Positions 17,541 through 25,996 of a stretch of 64,000 nt of DNA are shown in pieces. The DNA is taken from contig NZ_NWSV01000002.1 of the NCBI RefSeq assembly GCF_002531935.1, positions 372,001 through 436,000 of the forward strand. Direction: 5' to 3'. The notes below the pieces were generated by a model. That model saw nothing but the letters and a program-made list of their open reading frames with translations. It searched no databases and had not been told where the DNA came from. A program made the translations under genes and the position numbers. How positions within the stretch are numbered: position 1 is the stretch's first letter; each line of letters opens with the position of its first letter. The DNA comes from Rhizobium chutanense. GTDB taxonomy: Bacteria > Pseudomonadota > Alphaproteobacteria > Rhizobiales > Rhizobiaceae.

Positions 17541-19610
17541 ATGACGTTCGATTTTTCGCCCTTCCTGCCTTGGCCGGTTCTGGCCGCACTGGCTGCCGTC
17601 AGCGCCATCATAGCCGGCCTGGCGATCTGGCGCGGCATTCGCGGCGCCTGGATCCGGACACTGGCGGCACTCGCCATGCTGGCCGCCCTTGCCAATCCCG
17701 TCCTGTTGCAGGAGGACCGGGACCAGCTGTCGACCATCGTCCCCGTTCTCGTTGACCGAAGCCAGAGCCAGCAGACACCCGATCGCGTCAAGACGACAGA
17801 CGATGCGCTTGCAGCCTTGAAAGGACAGCTCGCCCGCTTCCCCCAGATCGAACCTCGCTTCGTCGACGTCGAAGGCGACGTCAATTCAGACGTGCCGTCG
17901 ACCCGGCTATTCGACGCGCTGTCTGCCAACATCGCCGATGTCCCGCCCGCCCGTATCGGCGGCGCCATCATGCTGACCGATGGCGAAGTCCATGATGTCC
18001 CGGCTGCCAATCAGGCGCTCGGTTTCGACGCGCCGATCCACGGCCTCATCACCGGCAAAGCCAACGAATTCGATCGCCGCATCGAAGTCATCAAGGGGCC
18101 GCGCTTCGGCATCGTCAACGAGGAGCAGCAGGTAATCTTGCGCGTCTTCGACGACGGCCCGAGCCCCGGCGGCACGGCCAATGTCACGGTGAAGCTGAAC
18201 GGTGACGAGATCGCCACCCTGCAGGCGACGCCCGGCCAGGATACGCCCTTCTCGTTCAAGGTGCCGGCCGGCGGCAGCAACGTGCTCGAATTCTCGGTCG
18301 CAGCTCTTCCCGGCGAGGTCACCACCGCCAACAACCGCGCCGTCCACGTCATCGACGGCATCCGCCAGAATCTCCGCGTCCTGCTCGTCTCCGGCGAACC
18401 GCATGCCGGCGAACGCGCCTGGCGCAACCTCTTGAAATCCGATGCCTCGGTCGACCTCGTCCACTTCACCATTCTGCGTCCGCCGGAAAAGCAGGACGGC
18501 ACGCCGATCAACGAACTGTCGCTGATCGCCTTTCCGACGCGGGAGCTCTTCGTCGACAAGATCAAGGATTTCGACCTGATCATCTTCGACCGCTACCAGC
18601 ACCGCGGCGTGCTGCCGCTGCTCTATTACGATTATATCGCGCAATATGTCGACAATGGTGGCGCGCTGCTGATCGCCGCCGGTCCCGAGCATGCCGGCCC
18701 CGATTCCATCGCACTGACGCCGCTTTCCTCGGTCCTGCCCGCAACGCCCACCGGAGAAATGATCGAAAAAGCCTTCTATCCCCGCCTCTCGGAGGAGGGC
18801 CGCAAACATCCCGTCACCCGCGGCCTTGACGGTTCGGGCGAGGATCCGCCGCATTGGGGCCGCTGGTTCCGCAGCGTCGATGTCGACCGGCCGCAGGGCG
18901 AGACGATCATGCTCGGCGCCGACAACCATCCGCTGCTGGTGCTGAACCGCGCCGGCCAGGGCCGCGTCGCCATGCTGCTTTCCGACCAGGGCTGGCTGTG
19001 GGCGCGCGGCTTCGAAGGCGGCGGTCCGAATGTGTCGCTCTATCGCCGTATCGCCCATTGGCTGATGAAGGAGCCGGCGCTCGAGGAAGAAGCGCTGACG
19101 GCGCGCGCCTCCGGCCGGACACTTGAAGTCACGCGCCAGACGATCGGCGACAATCCCGGCAACGCCACTGTACGTTATCCCTCCGGCAAGACCGAAACCC
19201 TGGCGCTCACCCAATCCGAACCCGGGCTCTACAAGGCCGAGAAGCGGATGGACGAAATCGGCCTCTTCGAAATCCGCAACGGCAAGCTGTCGACGCTTGT
19301 GCATATCGGCGCCGTCGACGCACCGGAATTCAAGGCGATGATCTCGACGACCGATGTGCTGAAGCCAGTGGCCGACAGAAGCAAGGGTCTCGTCACCCGC
19401 GTTGCCAATGAAAATGGCAGGATCAACGTACCGCCGATCCTGCCGGTGCGCGGTCAGGTGCGCGTCGCCGACAATGATCGCATGATGATCCGCATGACCA
19501 GCGAGACGGTGTTGAAGGGCATCAACACGCTGCCGCTCTTTGCCGGTTTTGCCGGCGTCGGCATTCTGCTGCTCGCCTTCGGAACCATGTGGTGGCGCGA
19601 AGGGCGTTAG
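17541..19610 (+). CDS. Large inner-membrane protein of the MoxR cluster
   Basis: 689 residues starting 1 nt after the previous stop. Two N-terminal membrane helices (about 8-55) and one C-terminal helix (LFAGFAGVGILLLAFGTMWW) bracket a periplasmic domain. That domain has VWA-like strands (IVPVLVDRSQSQQTPDR with DxSxS character, GAIMLTDGEVHD) and a glutamine-amidotransferase-like segment (LLYYDYIAQYVDNGGALLIA). This matches the last member of alpha-proteobacterial MoxR/DUF58 operons. Function is unproven; the family is linked to envelope stress. Its stop codon touches an inverted-repeat element. Confidence 0.82.
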   Translation: MTFDFSPFLPWPVLAALAAVSAIIAGLAIWRGIRGAWIRTLAALAMLAALANPVLLQEDRDQLSTIVPVLVDRSQSQQTPDRVKTTDDALAALKGQLARFPQIEPRFVDVEGDVNSDVPSTRLFDALSANIADVPPARIGGAIMLTDGEVHDVPAANQALGFDAPIHGLITGKANEFDRRIEVIKGPRFGIVNEEQQVILRVFDDGPSPGGTANVTVKLNGDEIATLQATPGQDTPFSFKVPAGGSNVLEFSVAALPGEVTTANNRAVHVIDGIRQNLRVLLVSGEPHAGERAWRNLLKSDASVDLVHFTILRPPEKQDGTPINELSLIAFPTRELFVDKIKDFDLIIFDRYQHRGVLPLLYYDYIAQYVDNGGALLIAAGPEHAGPDSIALTPLSSVLPATPTGEMIEKAFYPRLSEEGRKHPVTRGLDGSGEDPPHWGRWFRSVDVDRPQGETIMLGADNHPLLVLNRAGQGRVAMLLSDQGWLWARGFEGGGPNVSLYRRIAHWLMKEPALEEEALTARASGRTLEVTRQTIGDNPGNATVRYPSGKTETLALTQSEPGLYKAEKRMDEIGLFEIRNGKLSTLVHIGAVDAPEFKAMISTTDVLKPVADRSKGLVTRVANENGRINVPPILPVRGQVRVADNDRMMIRMTSETVLKGINTLPLFAGFAGVGILLLAFGTMWWREGR

Positions 19611-19878
19611 AGCCTTTCCTGGTCAGATTGAAGCATTCTGTTGGCTCAAACGGAGTCGGATGGTCGACCGGCCGGCGCGTGTCGTAGCCCAGCTCTACGG
19701 CCAAGCCGGCCGGTCGATCAGCCGGCCCGTTTCAGCCAACCCGAAGGGCCGGGCATCTTTCCGTCAGGGCAAAGGCGATCGGCTCGGACGTACCAAGGGG
19801 TATGCCCTTCGCCAATCGCCTTTGCCCTGACGAAAACCTGCTCCGGCAGAATGCTTCAATCTGACCAGGAAAGGCTCT
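19609..19878. repeat. Nested inverted-repeat element (RIME/MITE-like)
   Basis: The ends are a perfect 32-bp inverted repeat (19609-19640 and 19847-19878). Inside are two further hairpins. One pairs 19640-19653 with 19727-19740 (one mismatch) and 19664-19676 with 19705-19717 (perfect 13 bp). The other pairs 19762-19779 with 19815-19832 (18 bp). Two large palindromes in an intergenic space resemble rhizobial intergenic mosaic elements, but I cannot assign a family. No open frame inside looks coding. The left end includes the AG of the upstream stop codon; the right end contains the AGGAAAGG that serves the next gene. Confidence 0.8.
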
Positions 19879-19883
19879 CACTC

Positions 19884-20300
19884 ATGCCGGCATTCGAGCT
19901 AACCGCCTCACCCTCGCCGGAGGAACTCGCTGCTATCACCGATGCGCTCTCGGCCTTCAATACCGGTGATGTCGGCCCTTCCGATCGCCGGCCGCTTGCC
20001 GTCCTCATCCGCGACACCGATGGCAAGGTGACCGGCGGTCTTTCTGGCTTTACCGCCTGGGGCTGGCTCTTCACCCAGATGCTCTATATTCCCGAGACGC
20101 TGCGCGGCACTGGCCTTGCCGGCAAGATCCTCGCCAAAGCAGAAGAAGAGGCGAAAGCCCGGGGCTGCCGCGGCGCCTGGATCGATACGTTCAGCCCGCA
20201 GGCCCTGCGAGCCTATCTGCGTCAGGGTTATGAGGTCTTCGGGGAGCTTGAGGATTTCCCGGACGGCCGCACACGCAGCTTCCTCCGGAAAAATCTCTAA
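19884..20300 (+). CDS. GNAT family N-acetyltransferase
   Basis: 138 residues, start MPAFELTASPSPEEL. The acetyl-CoA site is seen as LYIPETLRGTGLAGKIL (a Q/RxxGxG/A variant) followed by AEEEAKARGCRGAWIDTF and the C-terminal AYLRQGYEVFGELEDFPDG, the usual GNAT ending of this YgjQ-like group. The acceptor substrate is unknown. The Shine-Dalgarno AGGAAAGG lies in the right arm of the flanking repeat element. Confidence 0.85.
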   Translation: MPAFELTASPSPEELAAITDALSAFNTGDVGPSDRRPLAVLIRDTDGKVTGGLSGFTAWGWLFTQMLYIPETLRGTGLAGKILAKAEEEAKARGCRGAWIDTFSPQALRAYLRQGYEVFGELEDFPDGRTRSFLRKNL

Positions 20301-20301
20301 A

Positions 20302-20802
20302 TCATCCGTGCCAGGCGATGATGCCCTTCAGCCGCTCGTGCACGCCCTCGGCGATCGGAACGACGAGCACGCGGCCGGGATCGACGGGTCCTGGAAAGGA
20401 CAGCGCGCTGTAGGCGACCTTCTCGAAGCCGAGCGGGCCGTAATAGGGCGGGTCGCCGACCAGGATGACGGCTTCCGAACCCTTGCGTCTTGCCGCCTCG
20501 ACCGCGATCCGCACCAGCTCGCGGCCGATGCCCTGGTTCTTGTGCGAGGGGCGGACGGCGAGCGGGCCGAGCAGATGGCCTTTCACGCTGCCGGCCAGCA
20601 CCGGCGTCATCCGCACGGAAGCGATCGTCTCGCCGTTATCGGTGCAGATGAAGGAGAGCGACAGGTCATGCGGCCCCTGCTCGCGGATCCGCGCGGCGGC
20701 GCGCGTGAAGCGGCCGGGACCGAAGGCTTCTTCGTTGATGTGTTCGATGGCAGCGTCATGAGACGCGTCTTCGGTGAGGTAGACGAGATCGTGCTTGTAC
20801 AT
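20302..20802 (-). CDS. GNAT family N-acetyltransferase (YhbS-like)
   Basis: 166 residues, start MYKHDLVYLTED. Motif A is HLLGPLAVRPSHKNQGIGREL, quoted in part as LAVRPSHKNQGIGREL, with AVILVGDPPYYGPLGFEKV after it, a block typical of YhbS-type acetyltransferases. It is convergent with the other GNAT gene, 1 bp between stops. A longer frame upstream has no membrane or domain content, so the short start is used; no strong ribosome site supports it. Confidence 0.83.
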   Translation of the reverse strand: MYKHDLVYLTEDASHDAAIEHINEEAFGPGRFTRAAARIREQGPHDLSLSFICTDNGETIASVRMTPVLAGSVKGHLLGPLAVRPSHKNQGIGRELVRIAVEAARRKGSEAVILVGDPPYYGPLGFEKVAYSALSFPGPVDPGRVLVVPIAEGVHERLKGIIAWHG

Positions 20803-21086
20803 GATGACAGAAACCGGATGGACAGATGGATGGGTCTCGAACACGCCTTGGGCGTTCGGGAGCATCAGCGTCGTCGCGGGTTTCTGGAAATGAACATCAG
20901 GCAGGGGTCTCTCAAATCGTGACAAGGCCGATAGCAGGAAAAATTTCCGCCGTCCAACGCAAAATGCACACGGCAGCATCCGGATTATGTGAACGGCGTG
21001 ACGCACTGTTCAATCTTTACCGCCTGCAAAGCCCCGCTATCTCAGCTAACTTCGGTCCCGACACGCCAATGAAGGAAATGAAGATT

Positions 21087-22073
21087 ATGGGAATGCTGGT
21101 GGACGGCGTCTGGCATGACGTCTGGTACGACACGAAGGAGAGCAAGGGTCAGTTCAAACGGCAGCCCTCGCAGTTCCGCAACTGGGTGACATCGGACGGC
21201 GCCGCCGGCCCTTCCGGCAGCGGCGGTTTCAAGGCCGAGGCCGGGCGCTACCATCTCTATGTCTCGCTCGCCTGCCCCTGGGCGCACCGCACCCTGATCT
21301 TCCGCAAGCTGAAGAAGCTGGAGGACCTGATTTCGGTTTCCGTCGTCGACCCGCTGATGGTCGAAAACGGCTGGGAGTTCAAGACCGGCGATGGCGCCAC
21401 CGGCGATCATCTCTTCGGCGCTGGAACGCTCTGGCAGATCTACGCCAAGGCCGATCCGCACTATTCCGGCCGTGTGACCGTTCCCGTTCTTTGGGACAAG
21501 AAGACCGGGACGATCGTCAACAATGAATCGGCCGAAATCATCCGCATGTTCAACAGCGCCTTCGACGGGCTGACGGGCTCGAAGGCCGATTTCTATCCTG
21601 AGGATCTTCGCGCCGAAATCGACGCGCTGAACGCCATCGTCTACGACACCGTCAACAACGGCGTCTACAAGGCGGGCTTTGCCACCACCCAGGACGCCTA
21701 TGAGGAAAATGTCGGCAAGCTGTTCGAGACGCTCGATATGCTCGACGAACGCCTGGGCAAGAGCCGCTACCTCGTCGGCGACAGGCTGACCGAGGCCGAC
21801 TGGCGCCTGTTCACCACGCTGGTGCGCTTTGATCCCGTCTATGTCGGCCATTTCAAGTGCAACATCCGCCGCATCGCCGACTACCGCAATCTGCCCGGTT
21901 ATCTCAGGGATCTCTATCAAACGGCAGGCGTTGCCGAGACGGTGAACCTCAAGCACATCAAGCAGCATTATTACCGCAGCCACAAGACGATCAACCCGAC
22001 CGGAATCGTCCCCGTCGGCCCGGCGCTCGATCTCGACAGTCCGCATGGTCGCGCCAGGCTGAATGCCGCCTGA
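21087..22073 (+). CDS. Glutathionyl-hydroquinone reductase-type glutathione S-transferase
   Basis: 328 residues. The Xi-class GST signature LYVSLACPWAHRT has the catalytic CPWAHR cysteine; VPVLWDKKTGTIVNNESAEI follows as the glutathione-binding block. The C-terminal domain has GDRLTEADWRLFTTLVRFD and YVGHFKCN. These enzymes reduce glutathionyl-hydroquinones and help detoxify quinones. Start MGMLVDGVWHD is chosen because AAGGAA lies 9 nt upstream; ATG codons at 21069 and 21078 are in frame. Confidence 0.92.
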   Translation: MGMLVDGVWHDVWYDTKESKGQFKRQPSQFRNWVTSDGAAGPSGSGGFKAEAGRYHLYVSLACPWAHRTLIFRKLKKLEDLISVSVVDPLMVENGWEFKTGDGATGDHLFGAGTLWQIYAKADPHYSGRVTVPVLWDKKTGTIVNNESAEIIRMFNSAFDGLTGSKADFYPEDLRAEIDALNAIVYDTVNNGVYKAGFATTQDAYEENVGKLFETLDMLDERLGKSRYLVGDRLTEADWRLFTTLVRFDPVYVGHFKCNIRRIADYRNLPGYLRDLYQTAGVAETVNLKHIKQHYYRSHKTINPTGIVPVGPALDLDSPHGRARLNAA

Positions 22074-22079
22074 AACCTC

Positions 22080-22559
22080 TCACCAGCGGTGGTCGGGCTC
22101 CTGCTCGCCCCGCAACTCGGCCAGGCGGCGATGCGTCGCCTCCGTCGTGCCCGCCGGCAGGTCGTCGAGGGAAAAGAAGCCGCTGTCGGAGATTTCCCAA
22201 TCCGGCGGGCGCGGCGCCGTCTGCTCGACGCTCGCCCGGTAGAATACGACATGGTCGCGCCTTGTGGTCGTGGTGTTGAAATAGACCTGGACCAGCTGCG
22301 GTTTGCCGATGATCCTAAGATTGCCCTCTTCGCGCAGTTCCTTGGCGAGCGCTTCTTCGACCGTCTCGTTGCGTTCCAGCCCGCCGCCCGGCATATGCCA
22401 GCCGCCGACATAGCTGTGGCGCACCAGGAAAATCCGCCCTTCCGCATCGAAGCAGGCGGCCCTGACACCCATCGTCATGCCGCGGGCGAAGGAGAAATAG
22501 ACATGCAGGAGGCGCAAGGCCAGCCTGATGTGAGGGGGCCGCTTCTCTTTATCCACCAT
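22080..22559 (-). CDS. NUDIX hydrolase
   Basis: 159 residues. The NUDIX box is GGGLERNETVEEALAKEL followed by REEGNL, with Lys replacing the usual Arg of the REUxEE core, and a preceding SYVGGWHMPGGG. It hydrolyses a nucleoside diphosphate linked to another moiety; the substrate cannot be told. It ends 6 bp from the convergent GST gene. Confidence 0.85.
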   Translation of the reverse strand: MVDKEKRPPHIRLALRLLHVYFSFARGMTMGVRAACFDAEGRIFLVRHSYVGGWHMPGGGLERNETVEEALAKELREEGNLRIIGKPQLVQVYFNTTTTRRDHVVFYRASVEQTAPRPPDWEISDSGFFSLDDLPAGTTEATHRRLAELRGEQEPDHRW

Positions 22560-22629
22560 CGTATCGTTTCAGCCCTTCATCGCGCCGGATGTGTTTGATT
22601 TGTCAATAAGCTGGTCTATGTCTCGTAGC

Positions 22630-23538
22630 ATGTTCAAGCTCGCGCATATTTCCGACGTCCACCTCGGGCCGCTGCCCCGTCTTTCCATCCAGGAGCTGTT
22701 TTCAAAACGCATAACGGGCTTTGTGAACTGGCATCGAAATCGACGCAAGCACCTTTTCGGCAGCACGCTGGATCTGCTGCTCGACGACATCCGCGCCCAT
22801 CAGGCCGATCATCTGGCCGTCACCGGCGACCTTGTCAATCTGGCGAGCGGCATCGAGATCCGCGCCGCCGCCGCCTGGCTGCGCGAACTCGGCGACCCCG
22901 CCGACACCTCGGTCGTTCCCGGCAATCACGACGCCTATGTGCCCGGTGCCTACGAGAAGTCGATGCGCGCCTGGTATGATTATGTCCGCGGCGACCTCGC
23001 TCCGCCGCAATGGCAGGAGGATCGCCATATCTTCCCCTATCTGCGCATCCGCGGCAAAGTCGCGATCGTCGGCTGCTCGACGGCGGTCGCGACACCTCCC
23101 TTTGCCGCCTCCGGCTTTTTCGGCGCCCGCCAGGCCCGCGATACCGTCAACATGCTGCGCGCGGCCGGCGAGGCCGGTCTCTTCCGCGTCGTCATGATCC
23201 ATCATCCGCCGATCCGCGGCGCCACCACCTTCTACAAGCGCATGATCGGCATTCGCCGCTTCGCAGCGGTGATTTCGACCGGCGGCGCCGAGCTGGTGCT
23301 GCACGGGCATACGCACCTCAACACGCTGCACTGGCTGCGCGGCCAAGTGCAGCCGGTGCCTGTCGTCGGCATCGCCTCGGCCTCGCAGGGGCCGGGCAGC
23401 ATCAAGCCGCCCGGCGCCTACAACCTCTTCTCCATCGATGGTTCTCCCGGCGCCTGGGAGCTCAGCGGCGAGCGCTTCAGCCTCAACCGGTCCGGCGATG
23501 CGGTGATGCCGGAAAGCGTCGATATTTTCGCGCGTTAG
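22630..23538 (+). CDS. Calcineurin-like metallophosphoesterase
   Basis: 302 residues. The dimetal site motifs are in order: AHISDVHLG (DxH), VTGDLVN (GDxxN), VPGNHDAY (GNHD), VVMIHHPP and LVLHGHTHL (GHxH). Members cleave cyclic nucleotides, phospholipids or other phosphodiesters. Start MFKLAHISD places the first motif right at the N-terminus, as usual; an ATG 12 nt upstream is possible. Confidence 0.9.
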   Translation: MFKLAHISDVHLGPLPRLSIQELFSKRITGFVNWHRNRRKHLFGSTLDLLLDDIRAHQADHLAVTGDLVNLASGIEIRAAAAWLRELGDPADTSVVPGNHDAYVPGAYEKSMRAWYDYVRGDLAPPQWQEDRHIFPYLRIRGKVAIVGCSTAVATPPFAASGFFGARQARDTVNMLRAAGEAGLFRVVMIHHPPIRGATTFYKRMIGIRRFAAVISTGGAELVLHGHTHLNTLHWLRGQVQPVPVVGIASASQGPGSIKPPGAYNLFSIDGSPGAWELSGERFSLNRSGDAVMPESVDIFAR

Positions 23539-23697
23539 CGCCGGATCCGGACTCTGTTCATCCAGAACTTGAATCGATCTGAGAAGACATCGGACCATCG
23601 TGGCAACATTTGCCGCAGAGACCGCTTACCCCCTTGGTATTTTTAATCGTAAGCGTACAATCCGGCCAACCGCATTGCCTCAGAACGGAGCCCGCCG

Positions 23698-24258
23698 ATG
23701 ACTTCTTCTTTCCGTCACCTGTCCAGACTTTCCCTCGCCGCCGGCTTCGCCTTCGGCATTGCCACGGCCGCTTTTGCGGTCGGCGGCAGCAATGATGACA
23801 CCAATCCGCCGCCGAAGACCGAGACGACCAAGACCTGCACCGGCGGCAAGGTCTGGGACAAGGCCAAGAAGGAATGCGTCAACCCGAAGAAGAGCAGCTT
23901 CAATGACGACGATCTCTATAAGTTTGCCCGGGAGTTTGCCTATGCCGGCCAGTATGAGAACGCCATCACAGTGCTCAATCTCGCCCGCAACCAGAACGAC
24001 CCGCGCATCCTGAACTATCTCGGCTACGCCAACCGCAAGGCCGGCCGCATGGAGCTCGGCATGTCCTATTACCGCAAGGCGCTGCAGGCGGATGAAAACT
24101 ACATCCTCGCCCGCTCCTACATGGGCATGGCGCTGGTGGAACAGGGAGATATCCAGGGGGCCCGCGTCCAGCTCGTCGAAATCCGCGATCGCGGCGGCGA
24201 AGGCACATGGGCCTATCGCGCTCTGCTGCAGAGCTTGAATGGCTACAAGACATATTGA
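23698..24258 (+). CDS. Periplasmic TPR-repeat protein
   Basis: 186 residues with a signal peptide (LSRLSLAAGFAFGIATAAFA) and a Thr/Lys/Asp linker containing two Cys (TKTCTGGKVWDKAKKECVN). The rest is helical tetratricopeptide-like: EFAYAGQYENAITVLNLA, LGYANRKAGRMELGMSYYRK, LARSYMGMALVEQGDIQGA. Such proteins scaffold complexes in the periplasm. No partner is obvious from the neighbours. Confidence 0.85.
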   Translation: MTSSFRHLSRLSLAAGFAFGIATAAFAVGGSNDDTNPPPKTETTKTCTGGKVWDKAKKECVNPKKSSFNDDDLYKFAREFAYAGQYENAITVLNLARNQNDPRILNYLGYANRKAGRMELGMSYYRKALQADENYILARSYMGMALVEQGDIQGARVQLVEIRDRGGEGTWAYRALLQSLNGYKTY

Positions 24259-24445
24259 CGCAAGTTTTGTGGACCATAATACGAAAATCCCTCGAGAAAA
24301 GGGGATGAAGACAGCCGAATGCTTGCGCAGTGCAGGAGACTTGTTTCATAAAGCACATGCATCGTCGGCGTCGATAAGGCCGGCTTCGCGCCCGACGGCG
24401 AACCCTTCGTCCGCGAAACCATTGTGAATGCTTCTTGGATAGACA

Positions 24446-24955
24446 ATGCGTCAACCCGCAACGACCATCGACCTCCGGCGTGATCTCGTCGGCCTTCTGC
24501 CCCGCCTTCGCCGTTTCGCGATCACGCTCGCGGGTGAGGCTGCCGTGGCCGACGAACTCGTTCAGGCAGTCTGTCAGCGCGCCATCGCCAAAGGCCATCA
24601 ATGGAGCGGTGAAGGCCGGCTGGAAAGCTGGATCTATACGCTTGCCCGCCAACAGTGGACGGACGACAGCCGCAAGCGCAAGCCGAAGGCTTCCGTCCGC
24701 GGCAACGTCACCGATATCAGAGAAGCCGCGCGCGAGCGCTCGGCTGCAGTCGATCCCGACGCGATCCATCGCATGATCGCCGATATGCCGGAGGGCCTCT
24801 CCAGCATGTTCCTGCTCGTCGACGTCGAAGGCCACAGCTACCAGCAGGCGGCCGACATCATGGGCACGCCAGTGGCAAACGTCGTCTCGCAGCTTGCCAC
24901 CGCCAGGCTGCATTTTGCCGGGCTCGCCGACACTCACCCGATCCACAGGTATTGA
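24446..24955 (+). CDS. ECF-type RNA polymerase sigma factor
   Basis: 169 residues with sigma region 2 (LLPRLRRFAITLAGEAAVAD, ESWIYTLARQQWTDDSRKR) and region 4 (MPEGLSSMFLLVDVEGHSYQ then AADIMGTPVANVVSQLATAR). The order matches short ECF sigma factors without region 1. The adjacent gene overlaps its stop codon and has an anti-sigma-like layout, so the pair is probably co-regulated and responds to an envelope signal that is not identifiable here. Confidence 0.88.
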   Translation: MRQPATTIDLRRDLVGLLPRLRRFAITLAGEAAVADELVQAVCQRAIAKGHQWSGEGRLESWIYTLARQQWTDDSRKRKPKASVRGNVTDIREAARERSAAVDPDAIHRMIADMPEGLSSMFLLVDVEGHSYQQAADIMGTPVANVVSQLATARLHFAGLADTHPIHRY

Positions 24956-25797
24956 ATTTGCCCGATCTTAGGAAATTGCCGCTCGAAGCCCAGCTCACCG
25001 CCCTTCTCGACGGCGAGGTCTCGCCCGAACAGCGCCACGAGCTGGAGCAGCGCCTGGCAGACGACGAGAACGCACGCCGGCTGCATGAGAGGCTGCGCCA
25101 CGGCGCCGATTTCGGCCGCCGCCGCCTCGACGATATCCTGAAGGAGCCGGTGCCGCTCGCCCTCGTCCGCTCGATCAAGAGCACGCAACCGCCGAAGACG
25201 CCGATCGCCCAGCGCGCCACGCGCCCGCAAGTAAAACTGGCGCCGAGCGGCCCGCAAGCGCTGGCCGCCGCTCTCATCCTCTTCGCCGTCGGTTGCGGCA
25301 TCGGCTATTTCGTCGGCATCAGCCCGGATGCCGACGAGGTCGCCACCACGACCGCCGCAGCACCTGCCAATACCAACGACTGGCTCGGCGACGTCACCGC
25401 CTATCAGCGGCTGCTGATCCGTCAGCCCCGTCATCTCGTCGAAGTGCCCGCCTCGCAGGCCGAGGAAATCTCCAGCTGGCTGACGACCGCGATCGGCGTG
25501 CCTTTCCGCGTGCCCGATCTCAGCGCCGAATCCTGGACTTTCCAGGGCGCCCGCGTCATTCTCGGTGACAGCCGCCCTGTCGGCCAGCTCGTCTATTCCA
25601 ACGCCGACGGCGACGTCATCTCCATCTGCTTCCGCAAGGACGCGCTGCCGCCGGAGGCCGACGACTTCAAGGAAACGATCAAGGACGAGATCGGTCTTGT
25701 CACATGGCACAATGCCGGCACGTCCTACGTGCTTGCCGGCCCCTCCGCCGAAGCCGCCCTCGGCCAGCTCGCCATGAAAATCGCCACGGCGATTTGA
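24952..25797 (+). CDS. Predicted membrane anti-sigma factor
   Basis: 281 residues. The N-terminal LTALLDGEVSPEQRHELEQRL is a typical anti-sigma start, then DDENARRLHERLRHG. A single membrane helix near residue 105 (ALAAALILFAVGCGIGYFVG) leads to a periplasmic domain of about 155 residues. No HxxxCxxC zinc site is seen, so it is not a ZAS protein. The start is a TTG whose sequence TTGA overlaps the sigma stop; another TTG lies 6 nt on, and no ATG is near. Confidence 0.78.
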   Translation: MNLPDLRKLPLEAQLTALLDGEVSPEQRHELEQRLADDENARRLHERLRHGADFGRRRLDDILKEPVPLALVRSIKSTQPPKTPIAQRATRPQVKLAPSGPQALAAALILFAVGCGIGYFVGISPDADEVATTTAAAPANTNDWLGDVTAYQRLLIRQPRHLVEVPASQAEEISSWLTTAIGVPFRVPDLSAESWTFQGARVILGDSRPVGQLVYSNADGDVISICFRKDALPPEADDFKETIKDEIGLVTWHNAGTSYVLAGPSAEAALGQLAMKIATAI

Positions 25798-25950
25798 TAC
25801 CGCCTATCCTATGCGGCGAATGGTGAGCGTGCCAGCGAACCAAAATCGACCGTCAGCACCCGCCGCCCCTCCGCCGTCGGTTGAGGGGGCCACACGGCAC
25901 GCCTTTATTGCTCTTGCTCAGTGAAGACGCAACGAAGCCAACCTAATCGT

Positions 25951-25990
25951 CAGGCCGCGCCGCAACAAAACGGTCGCGGCCTGAATCTTT
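25951..25990. terminator. Hairpin between convergent anti-sigma gene and leuA
   Basis: CAGGCCGCG (25951-25959) pairs with CGCGGCCTG (25975-25983). On the plus strand it is followed by AATCTTTCC; the minus side lacks a U-run. It is placed to stop transcription from either side. Confidence 0.45.
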
Positions 25991-25996
25991 CCAAGA

